Positions 44,008-51,534 of a DNA stretch of 64,000 nucleotides are shown piece by piece. The translations under genes were made by a program, and so were the position numbers. The notes below the pieces were generated by a model. The model was not told the origin of the DNA. It made no database searches and saw nothing but the letters and a program-made list of their open reading frames with translations. The stretch covers positions 2,108,001-2,172,000 of the forward strand of contig NZ_JAFBBO010000001.1 of assembly GCF_016907235.1 (NCBI RefSeq), in the 5' to 3' direction. Origin of the DNA: Oerskovia jenensis. Its GTDB lineage: Bacteria; Actinomycetota; Actinomycetes; Actinomycetales; Cellulomonadaceae. Each line of letters starts with the position of its first letter. The first letter of the stretch is position 1.

Positions 44008-44994
44008 CCAGGCTCGCGACTCCGGGACGGGCCGATCGTCGCCACCAGCGGCCAGGGGATGTTCCGCATCGGCCCTCACCGAGGCCACGTACCAGCCCGG
44101 CGTGTGGCCGAGCACCCGCCGGAACGACTGCACGAACGCGCTCGGCGTCCGGTAGCCGACCCGGCGCCCCACGGTCCCCACCGGCATCCCGCCCGCGAGC
44201 AACCCGATCGCGACCCGGACCCGCGCGTGGATCCGCCACTGCGCGAAGGTCATGCCCGTCTCCCGGTGGAACAGCCGGGAGAAGTTGCGCACGCTCACCG
44301 ACACCTCGCGCGCCCACGCCTCGAGCGAACGCGTGTCGGCGGGGTCGTCCAGCAGGCGCCTGGCGACCGACGCCAGGCGCGCGTCCGAGGGCATGGGCAG
44401 CACCATGGGCGTGACGTCCACGGGAGACAGGAGGTCGACGACCACACGCTCGCTGCGCCGTCGGGCCGCCGGGGCCATGTCGCGCTGCGACAGGTGGACC
44501 ATGAGCTCGCGCGCCGCGGGCGGCACCGAGACCGCCGTGGTGCGGTGCGCACGGTCGAGGACCGCGACGAAGGGGTCGTCCGCGAGCGCCTCGCCGGACG
44601 CCGGTGGCGCGGGCGACGCCGACACGTCCGCGTCCACGTACGTGCAGTAGAAGCCCGTGCCCCCGGCGGTCTGGACCGCGTGCGCGACCCCCGCCGGGAT
44701 CCACAGGCCGATCGTCGGCGGGACCGCGAAGAAGCCGTGCTCGGTCTCGACGGTCAGCACGCCCTGCGTGCCCCAGAGCAGCTCGTGGAACGCGTGGACG
44801 TGCACGGGCCACAGGCCCGGGGTGCTGGGCGGGAAGTGCGACGTCGACACGGACCGGACCTCGCGCGCGGCCGCCAGGAGCGCGGCGGCCTCGGCGACGT
44901 CGGAGTCGCGCGGGTCGCCCGTGGTCTCGTGACCAGCACCCGGGAACCGGACGGGCACGAGGGGGGCGGAGAGTTCCTGGCCGATGAGCGACAT
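43999..44994 (-). CDS. AraC-family regulator of the iron locus
   Basis: 331 aa from ATG at 44994. The N-terminal half is cupin-like: HFPPSTPGLWPVHVHAFHELLWGTQGVLTVETEHGFFAVPPTIGLWIPAGVAHAV. The C-terminal AraC domain has two helix-turn-helix units: ARLASVARRLLDDPADTRSLEAWAREVSVSVRNFSRLFHRETGMTFAQW and VGTVGRRVGYRTPSAFVQSFRRVLGHTPGWY. It is divergent from the exporter pair and precedes the siderophore uptake operon, so like YbtA or RipA it probably senses a ferric siderophore and activates one or both flanking operons. Confidence 0.9.
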   Translation of the reverse strand: MSLIGQELSAPLVPVRFPGAGHETTGDPRDSDVAEAAALLAAAREVRSVSTSHFPPSTPGLWPVHVHAFHELLWGTQGVLTVETEHGFFAVPPTIGLWIPAGVAHAVQTAGGTGFYCTYVDADVSASPAPPASGEALADDPFVAVLDRAHRTTAVSVPPAARELMVHLSQRDMAPAARRRSERVVVDLLSPVDVTPMVLPMPSDARLASVARRLLDDPADTRSLEAWAREVSVSVRNFSRLFHRETGMTFAQWRIHARVRVAIGLLAGGMPVGTVGRRVGYRTPSAFVQSFRRVLGHTPGWYVASVRADAEHPLAAGGDDRPVPESRAWLG

Positions 44995-45025
44995 GATCCG
45001 GCAGGCTATCCCACATCGGCTCACG

Positions 45026-45042
45026 AAGGTAAGCATTACCTT
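45026..45042. promoter_or_regulatory. DtxR/IdeR-like iron box (divergent AraC/exporter promoter)
   Basis: AAGGTAAGCATTACCTT is a perfect 7-bp dyad with 3-base spacer in the 55-bp gap between the AraC gene and the exporter pair. It matches the DtxR consensus less well than the site at 43989 (12 of 19 in the extended window) but keeps the AGGTNA/TNACCT core. Confidence 0.65.
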
Positions 45043-45049
45043 AGCAAGC

Positions 45050-46813
45050 ATGCCCCTCCGATCTCGCCGTCCCGCACGCCCGGAGCCGGGCTCTCCTCCC
45101 CCGCCGACGGCAGGCGACGCAGCACCGACGACCGTCGGCGGCATCTTCCGCCTCGTCCTGGCGGGCAACCGCCGCTGGCTCCTGCTGACCGCGGGCGCGA
45201 GCAGCTTCATGGTCCACCAGGTCGCCGAGGCGCTCGTCCCCGTGCTGATCGGTGTCGTCGTGGACCGCGCGATCATGCCGCGCGACGGCGCGGCGCTCGG
45301 GCTGTGGCTCGGCGTCCTCGCCGCGGTCTTCCTCGTCCTGACCATGGCGTGGCGCATCGGCATGCGCTCGACCGTCCGCGCGTTCTCGTTCGCCGCGCAC
45401 GACCTGCGCCAGCTCACCGTCGAGCGCGTCCTCGACCCGCGCGGCATGGCCCGGCGCCGCGCCGCGGGCGAGACCCTGACCATCGCGTCCTCCGACACGA
45501 ACCGGGTCGCGGGGATCGCCTGGCTCGTCACCGGACAGCTCGGCGCGCTCGCCGCGATCGGCACGACGGCCGTGAGCCTCCTGCTCGTCTCCGTCCCGCT
45601 CGGCGTCGCGGTCCTCGTGGCGACCCCCGTGATGCTGCTCGTCATGCACCGGCTGTCGGTGCCGCTCGAAGCCCGCAGCGAGGCCGAGCAGGAGACCGCG
45701 GCGCGCGCGGGCGGCCTCGCGACCGACCTCGTCACGGGCCTGCGCGTCCTCAAGGGCCTGGGCGCGGAGCAGGCCGCCGCCGACCGCTACCGCCGCGCGA
45801 GCCGCGGCTCCCTCGCGGCCGCGTTGCGCGCCGTCCGCTCCCGCGCCGCGTACCAGGCCGTCAGCGAGGTGCTCTCGGTGGTCTTCCTCGCGGCGGTCGC
45901 GCTGTTCGCAGGCCGCATGGCGCTCGCCGGGCAGATCACCGTGGGTGAGCTCGTCGCCGTCGTGGGGCTCGCGCAGTTCGTCCAGGAGCCCATGTCCCGG
46001 ACCGGGTTCCTGGGCGTCGAGCTCGCGCAGAAGCGGGCGTCCGCCCGCCGCCTGCTCCGCCTGCTCGGCGAGCCGACCGTCCACAGCGCCGCGGCCCGGC
46101 CTGTGGACACGGGCGTGGCCGCCGCGACGCCCTCGGGCGCCTCGCTGACCCTCGCCGGAACCTTCGGCGGCTCCGCGCTCGGGCCCGTCACGGTCCGCCG
46201 CGGCCAGGTCGTGGGCGTCGTCGTGCCCGACGCCGGAGACGCGGCCGCGCTCGTCGACGTCCTCGGGTGCCGCGCACCCGCCCCGCCCGGGGCTGTCGTC
46301 GTCGACGGGACCGACCTCTCGACGCTCGACCCCGCGACCGGACGCACCCTCGTCTTCGCGGCCCGGCACGACGCGACGCTGTTCAGCACGACCGTGCGCG
46401 ACAACCTCGCGCCCGACACGCCGCTCGACCCGCGCGCCCTCGACGCGTCCGGGACGACCGAGGTGCTCGGGCACCTGCCCGACGGCCTCGACACGCACCT
46501 GACGGGCCGTGGCCAGCACCTGTCCGGCGGACAGCGCCAACGCCTCGTCCTCGGCCGGGCGCTGCACCGCCCCGAACCCGTCCTCGTGCTGCACGACCCG
46601 ACGACCGCCGTCGACACCGTGACCGAGGCCCGGATCGCCGCGGGGCTCCGCGAGCTCCCCGACCGGGCGCTGCTGCTCGTCACGACCAGCCCGACGCTGC
46701 TCGCGGTGTGCGACCACGTGGTGGTGGCGGCGAGCGCGAGCCGAACCGGCGACGCCGCCCGTGCCGCCGTGCCCGGCGCGCGCGGCTCCGACGCCGAGCT
46801 GGTCGCCTCGTGA
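45050..46813 (+). CDS. ABC half-exporter with degenerate ATPase site (Walker A, Walker B, H-loop altered)
   Basis: 587 aa from ATG at 45050, eight bases after the iron box. The N-terminal six-helix exporter domain (about 35-320) is normal. In the ATPase domain the Walker A region reads VVGVVVPDAGDAAAL (about 386-400) with no GKS/T, Walker B reads VLVLHDPTTAVD (Asp to His, catalytic Glu to Asp, about 510) and the switch His is Thr (LVTTSPT, about 543). The signature LSGGQRQRL is intact (about 490). It therefore cannot hydrolyse ATP alone but can complete a partner's site. It overlaps the next half-exporter by four bases. With the siderophore genes around it, the pair probably exports a siderophore or works like IrtAB/YbtPQ in uptake. 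Confidence 0.9.
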   Translation: MPLRSRRPARPEPGSPPPPTAGDAAPTTVGGIFRLVLAGNRRWLLLTAGASSFMVHQVAEALVPVLIGVVVDRAIMPRDGAALGLWLGVLAAVFLVLTMAWRIGMRSTVRAFSFAAHDLRQLTVERVLDPRGMARRRAAGETLTIASSDTNRVAGIAWLVTGQLGALAAIGTTAVSLLLVSVPLGVAVLVATPVMLLVMHRLSVPLEARSEAEQETAARAGGLATDLVTGLRVLKGLGAEQAAADRYRRASRGSLAAALRAVRSRAAYQAVSEVLSVVFLAAVALFAGRMALAGQITVGELVAVVGLAQFVQEPMSRTGFLGVELAQKRASARRLLRLLGEPTVHSAAARPVDTGVAAATPSGASLTLAGTFGGSALGPVTVRRGQVVGVVVPDAGDAAALVDVLGCRAPAPPGAVVVDGTDLSTLDPATGRTLVFAARHDATLFSTTVRDNLAPDTPLDPRALDASGTTEVLGHLPDGLDTHLTGRGQHLSGGQRQRLVLGRALHRPEPVLVLHDPTTAVDTVTEARIAAGLRELPDRALLLVTTSPTLLAVCDHVVVAASASRTGDAARAAVPGARGSDAELVAS

Positions 46814-48672
46814 GCGCCGCCACCGCGACCGGGGCGGACCGCACCCACCCGGCGCACGAGATCCTGCCCGTCGCCTCGACCACAGCGACCAACGCGACCC
46901 TGTGGCGCATGCTCACGCGGCGACGGTGGCTGTTCGCCGGGACCGTCGCGGTGCTCCTGGCCGGGTCGGTCGCGGGCCTCGCGACCCCGGCACTGCTCGG
47001 GGTCCTGGTCAACGTCGTGGTCGAGGGCGGCGAGGTCTCCGACCTCGTGCGCTACGGGCTGCTGCTCCTCGGGGCCGGCGTGCTGAGCGCGGCGCTCGGC
47101 TACCTGGGCCAGACCCTGCTCGCCCGGATCTGCGAGGGGGCGCTCGCCGACCTCCGCGAGGACGTCCTCGCGAGCGCCCTCGACCTGCCGCTCGAGCAGG
47201 TCGAGAAGGCAGGCGTCGGCGACGTCGTCGCGCGCGTCTCGGGGGACGTCGACGCCGTGAGCGAGGCGATCTCGGGCGTGCTGCCCGCGGTCACGTCGGC
47301 CGCGTTCACGATCGTCCTGACGCTGGTGGGTCTCGGCGCCCTGGACTGGCGCTTCGCGCTCGCCGCGGTCGCCGCCGCGCCCCTGCAGGTCGTGTCGCTG
47401 CGCTGGTTCCTGCGCCGCTCGGGCCCCGTGTACCGGCAGGTGCGCGTCGCCGAGGCGCAGCGCACCGAGCAGGTCATCGAGACCGTCGCGGGTGCGACGA
47501 CCGTCACGACGCTCGGGCACGGCGACCGGCACGAGGCGCTCGTCGCGCAGTCGTCGCTGCGGGCGATCGACCTGTCCCTGACCGGGATCGGGCTGCTCAC
47601 CCGGTTCTACAACCGGCTCAACATCGCCGAGCTCGTCGGCCTCGCCGCCGTGCTGGCCGTGGGCTTCTGGCTCGTCTCGGGCGACGCCGTGACCGTGGGG
47701 GCCGCGACCGCGGCCGCGCTGTACTTCCACCGGCTCTTCGGGCCCATCGGGACGGTGCTCGGCGAGTTCGACGAGATCCAGAAGGCGGGCGCGGGCCTCG
47801 CGCGCCTCGTGGGCGTGACGACGGCGACGGCGACGCCAGGGACCGCCGAGGATGACCGGCGCTCCGCCCAGGGTGACCCCGGCCCTGCGGCCACCTCCCG
47901 GCAGACACGCTCCGCCGTCGCGCTCCGGGGCGTGACCTTCGCCTACTCCCCGGGGCGCGACGTCGTCACGGACGTGGACCTCAACATCGCCGAGGGCGAG
48001 CACGTCGCACTCGTCGGCGCGTCGGGGGCCGGCAAGACCTCGGTCGCGAAGCTCGCGATGGGCATCCACCGCCCCACGCGCGGCGCCCTGCACGTGCTGG
48101 GCGAGGTCCCGGGGCGACGCCGTCGGGCCAGGGACGGCGCCGACACCGACGCCCCCCGGTCCGGCGCCGCGATGGTGAGCCAGGAGGTCCACGTGTTCAG
48201 CGGGACGCTCGCCGAGGACCTGCGGCTCGCGGCCCCCGACGCGAGCGACGCCGAGCTCGCCGCGGCCCTCGACGCGGTCGAGGCGCACTGGGTGTGGGAC
48301 CTGCCCGACGGCCTCGCCACGGTCGTCGGTGCGGGCGGTCTCGACCTGTCGCCCGACCGTGCGCAGCAGCTCGCCCTCGCACGGGTCCTGCTCCTCGACC
48401 CGGCCGTCGTCGTGCTGGACGAGGCGACCGCCGAGGTCGGGACCGACGGTGCCGCGACCCTCGACCGTGCCGCCCGTGCGGCACTGTCCGGGCGGACCGC
48501 GCTCGTCATCGCCCACCGGCTGAGCCAGGCCCAGGCGGCCGACCGCGTGGTCGTCATGGAGGCCGGGCGGATCGTCGAGTCGGGGACGCACGACGAGCTG
48601 CGCGACGCCGGCGGCCAGTACGCGCGGCTCTGGGCGGCCTGGGAGCGGGGGACGGCCGACCGCCGAGGATGA
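46810..48672 (+). CDS. ABC half-exporter with intact ATPase site but degenerate signature motif
   Basis: 620 aa; GTG at 46810 overlaps the partner's stop (GTGA). Exporter membrane domain at about 30-330, with a coupling-helix region VVARVSGDVDAVSEAISGVLP. ATPase: intact Walker A VGASGAGKTS (about 402-411), Q-loop SQEVHVFSG, Walker B AVVVLDEATAEVG and H-loop VIAHRLSQ. The signature reads LDLSPDRAQQLALAR instead of LSGGQ. These losses complement those of the upstream half-exporter, so a heterodimer would have exactly one working composite ATP site. A variable insert (GRRRRARDGADTDAPR) follows the Walker A helix. Confidence 0.92.
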   Translation: MSAATATGADRTHPAHEILPVASTTATNATLWRMLTRRRWLFAGTVAVLLAGSVAGLATPALLGVLVNVVVEGGEVSDLVRYGLLLLGAGVLSAALGYLGQTLLARICEGALADLREDVLASALDLPLEQVEKAGVGDVVARVSGDVDAVSEAISGVLPAVTSAAFTIVLTLVGLGALDWRFALAAVAAAPLQVVSLRWFLRRSGPVYRQVRVAEAQRTEQVIETVAGATTVTTLGHGDRHEALVAQSSLRAIDLSLTGIGLLTRFYNRLNIAELVGLAAVLAVGFWLVSGDAVTVGAATAAALYFHRLFGPIGTVLGEFDEIQKAGAGLARLVGVTTATATPGTAEDDRRSAQGDPGPAATSRQTRSAVALRGVTFAYSPGRDVVTDVDLNIAEGEHVALVGASGAGKTSVAKLAMGIHRPTRGALHVLGEVPGRRRRARDGADTDAPRSGAAMVSQEVHVFSGTLAEDLRLAAPDASDAELAAALDAVEAHWVWDLPDGLATVVGAGGLDLSPDRAQQLALARVLLLDPAVVVLDEATAEVGTDGAATLDRAARAALSGRTALVIAHRLSQAQAADRVVVMEAGRIVESGTHDELRDAGGQYARLWAAWERGTADRRG

Positions 48673-48830
48673 CCCGCCTCGGGGCCGGAGCGCCCGAGGG
48701 ACCGACAGGCGCCGACGGGGCGAGGGGCGGGGGCCCACCGCGCGCCCCTCGGTGGGCGGGCCCGTCACCGCCGGCAGTCGGGTACGTCACCTTCGACGGG
48801 CTCGGACGTCACCGCCCGCACCCCGGGCGC

Positions 48831-48836
48831 TACCGT
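48831..48836 (+). promoter_or_regulatory. Leaderless-type -10 element
   Basis: TACCGT seven bases before the ATG at 48844; no ribosome-binding site. Confidence 0.4.
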
Positions 48837-48843
48837 GTCGGAC

Positions 48844-50091
48844 ATGGGTTGGGAGATGTGGTTGGGGGTCGCGGCGGTCGCCATCTCCGCCGTCGCGCTC
48901 ACCGTCGCGATGACGGTCTGGTCGCAGCAGCGCCGCCGACGACGCCTCGACCCGCCGCTCGCGGTGACCGAGGCCCTCGCGGAGGACGTCGGTCAGCTCA
49001 TCGCGTTCGTCGCGAACCCCTCCAAGCCCGCGGTCGCGAACCTCGAACGGACGGTCCGGCGCGTGTGCGCCGACGCCGACCTGCCCGAACCCCTGTGGCT
49101 CGAGACCACGATCGAGGACCCGGGCGTGGGGCAGACCCGTGAGGCTCTCGCCCGCGGCGCCGACATCGTCGTCGCGGTCGGCGGCGACGGCACGGTCCGG
49201 GCCGTCGCCGAGGGCATGGTCGGCACGGGCAAGCCCATGGGCCTCGTGCCGCTCGGCACGGGAAACCTCCTCGCCCGCAACCTCGACCTGCCCATCACCG
49301 ACCCGGACGAGGCCCTGCGCATCGTCGTCGCGGGCGCGGACCGCGTGATCGACGTCGGGTGGGCGCGCGTCCTGGAGTTCGCGCAGCCCGACGGCGCCGC
49401 GCACGACCCCGCACGGTCCGGCACCCCGGGAGCGGGCACGGCAGGCGACGAGTCCCCCGGCAACCTCCCCGGGACCGGCGGGGCGGACGAGGCCGGCGCG
49501 GGGACCGGGACGTCCACCGCGAACGACACGTCGCAGGACGTCCTCCCCGAGCAGGACACCCGGACCGCGCACATCTTCCTCGTGATCGCGGGCCTCGGGT
49601 TCGACGCCGCGATGGTCGCCGACGCCGACGCGACGCTCAAGGCCAGGGTCGGCTGGGTCGCGTACTTCGTCGCGGGCATCCGGCACCTGCACGGCCGCCG
49701 CCTGCGCGCGACCATCCAGCTCGACGACTCCCCCCCGGTCACCGCCAAGCTCCGCACGCTCCTGGTGGGCAACTGCGGCAAGCTGCCCGGCGGTATCACG
49801 CTGCTCCCGGACGCGGTGCTGGACGACGGCATCCTCGACGTCGCCGCGATCGACACGCGCGGCGGTGTCGTCGGCTGGGCCCAGCTCTTCGGCGACGTCG
49901 TCATGCAGGGGTTCGGCGTGCGCAACGACCTGCCCGCGAAGATCGGCCGGATCGACCACGCGCGCGCCAAGCGCGTCCGGGTCCGCGTCGAGGGCGGCGA
50001 GCAGGCGCAGGTGGACGGCGACCTCCTGGGCCGGGCCGTCGAGCTCGAGACCTGGGTAGAGCCGGGTGGGTTGGTCGTGCGGACCGCCTGA
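48844..50091 (+). CDS. Diacylglycerol kinase-like lipid kinase
   Basis: 415 aa. One N-terminal membrane segment (WLGVAAVAISAVALTVAMTVW), then the DAGK catalytic domain: FVANPSKP, VVAVGGDGTVRAVAEGMVGTGKPMGLVPLGTGNLLARNL (GGDGT and PLGTGN are nucleotide-loop motifs), later AGLGFDAAMVADAD and GGITLLPDAVLDDGILDV. A 65-residue Gly/Ala/Asp-rich insert splits the domain at about 190-240. Family members phosphorylate diacylglycerol, sphingoid or related lipids. GTG at 48835 is an in-frame alternative; ATG at 48844 is favoured by the -10 spacing. Confidence 0.88.
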   Translation: MGWEMWLGVAAVAISAVALTVAMTVWSQQRRRRRLDPPLAVTEALAEDVGQLIAFVANPSKPAVANLERTVRRVCADADLPEPLWLETTIEDPGVGQTREALARGADIVVAVGGDGTVRAVAEGMVGTGKPMGLVPLGTGNLLARNLDLPITDPDEALRIVVAGADRVIDVGWARVLEFAQPDGAAHDPARSGTPGAGTAGDESPGNLPGTGGADEAGAGTGTSTANDTSQDVLPEQDTRTAHIFLVIAGLGFDAAMVADADATLKARVGWVAYFVAGIRHLHGRRLRATIQLDDSPPVTAKLRTLLVGNCGKLPGGITLLPDAVLDDGILDVAAIDTRGGVVGWAQLFGDVVMQGFGVRNDLPAKIGRIDHARAKRVRVRVEGGEQAQVDGDLLGRAVELETWVEPGGLVVRTA

Positions 50092-50147
50092 CCGGCAGGC
50101 ATCATTCGACCTGACGCCCGCACTTCACCACCGAGGAGCACCACCAG

Positions 50148-51386
50148 ATGACCGCACTGCAGGACGCCCCTCGACCCCCGGGCCTCGCGCCGTCGACCCG
50201 CACCCTGCTCAGCCTCGCCGCCGCGGTCATCGTCCTCGCCGGTGTCTACGTCGCGCGGGGGCTCTTCGGGCCGCTGGCGCTCGCGGCGGTCGTCGTCATC
50301 ATCGTGCAACCGGTCCGGGCCCCGCTGCAGCGTCGCGGCTGGTCCCGCTGGGCGGCCACCACCGCGACGATCGTCGTCGCCTACCTGATCCTGGGCGCGC
50401 TCGCGGCGCTGCTGGCGTTCGCGGGGGTGCAGTTCGCGAGCCTCGTGGGGCAGTACCTCGACGACCTGTCGACCATGGTCGAGCAGGCGACGACGTGGCT
50501 CGAGTCGTTCGGCGTCGAGGGGCAGGTCACGGACGCCGTGGCGTCGTGGCTCGACCCGAGCACCCTCGCGGGCTTCGCCGCGACGATCGGGGGGACCGCC
50601 ATGTCGGTCCTGACGGCCTTCTTCTTCGTGCTCGCCTACGTGATCTTCATGGCGGCCGACGCGACCCGCTACCAGGACGCCCGTTCGCGCTTCGGGCTGC
50701 AGCGTCCCGCGACCCTCGACCGCATCACCGCGTACAACTCGGGCGTCCGACGCTACTTCGTGGTCAACGCGTCGTTCGGCGCAGTCGTCGCGGTGATCGA
50801 CGGGGTCGCCCTGTGGTGGATGGGCGTCCCCGCGCCTGCCGTCTGGGCGATCCTGGCGTTCGTCACGAACTTCGTCCCCAACATCGGGTTCGTGCTCGGC
50901 CTGGTCCCGCCGGCGGTCATGGCGCTCGTGGTGGGCGGTTGGCCGCTCGCCCTGGGCGTGGTCGCCGTCTACTGCGTCGTGAACGTGGTCCTGCAGGTCC
51001 TGGTGCAGCCCAAGTTCGTGGCCGACGCCGTGAACCTGAGCCTCACGCTGAGCTTCTTCTCGGTCGTGTTCTGGACGCTCGTCATCGGCCCGCTGGGCGC
51101 GATCCTGGCGATCCCGCTGACCCTGCTCACCCGGGCGCTCGTCATCGAGGGCGACCCGGGTTCCGGCTGGTTGCGGTACCTGTCGGGGGACACGTCGGCG
51201 GCGCCCCGCGCGGAGCCTCCCGAGGCCCCCGGCGAGGAGCGGCCCGACGCCGACGGACCGGGCGGCACCCCTGCCGAGGGCACCGACACCCCGCCGAACC
51301 CCGAGGACGCGGCACCCGGCCGTCCCGCGGACGGCTCGTCCCCCGGGGGCCCCGACGACGGACCACGGGCCTCCGCCGGCTCCTGA
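50148..51386 (+). CDS. AI-2E family transporter (PerM/YdiK-like)
   Basis: 412 aa with GAGGAGCACC before the ATG. Eight predicted membrane segments in the family order: two near 20-60, one near 65-95, a soluble stretch with QYLDDLSTMVEQATTWLES, then a cluster with AFVTNFVPNIGFVLGLVPPAVMALVVGG (the conserved N-P-G region) and VQPKFVADAVNLSLTLSFFSVVFWTLVIGPLGAILAIPL. A hydrophilic Pro/Gly/Asp tail of about 70 residues follows. Family members are exporters or Na+/H+ antiporters; AI-2 transport is not implied. It follows the lipid kinase gene by 56 bp. Confidence 0.88.
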   Translation: MTALQDAPRPPGLAPSTRTLLSLAAAVIVLAGVYVARGLFGPLALAAVVVIIVQPVRAPLQRRGWSRWAATTATIVVAYLILGALAALLAFAGVQFASLVGQYLDDLSTMVEQATTWLESFGVEGQVTDAVASWLDPSTLAGFAATIGGTAMSVLTAFFFVLAYVIFMAADATRYQDARSRFGLQRPATLDRITAYNSGVRRYFVVNASFGAVVAVIDGVALWWMGVPAPAVWAILAFVTNFVPNIGFVLGLVPPAVMALVVGGWPLALGVVAVYCVVNVVLQVLVQPKFVADAVNLSLTLSFFSVVFWTLVIGPLGAILAIPLTLLTRALVIEGDPGSGWLRYLSGDTSAAPRAEPPEAPGEERPDADGPGGTPAEGTDTPPNPEDAAPGRPADGSSPGGPDDGPRASAGS

Positions 51387-51522
51387 CCCGTGGCCCGTCT
51401 CGGGTCGCGGGCCGACGTCCCAGCAGGCCGATCTCCCGACCGGCCGGCCTCCCGATGAGCCGACCTCGTGGAGGAACAGTGCCCGACCCGCTGGTCGAGC
51501 GGGCCCCCGGATACGCTCCCCG

Positions 51523-51528
51523 TACGCT
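51523..51528 (+). promoter_or_regulatory. Leaderless-type -10 element
   Basis: TACGCT six bases before the GTG at 51535 of the large membrane protein gene. Confidence 0.5.
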
Positions 51529-51534
51529 GGTCCG

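Noticed and set aside
45787-48768. 993-codon minus-strand frame opposite the second half-exporter
   Set aside because: No motifs, and the opposite strand has a complete ABC protein.
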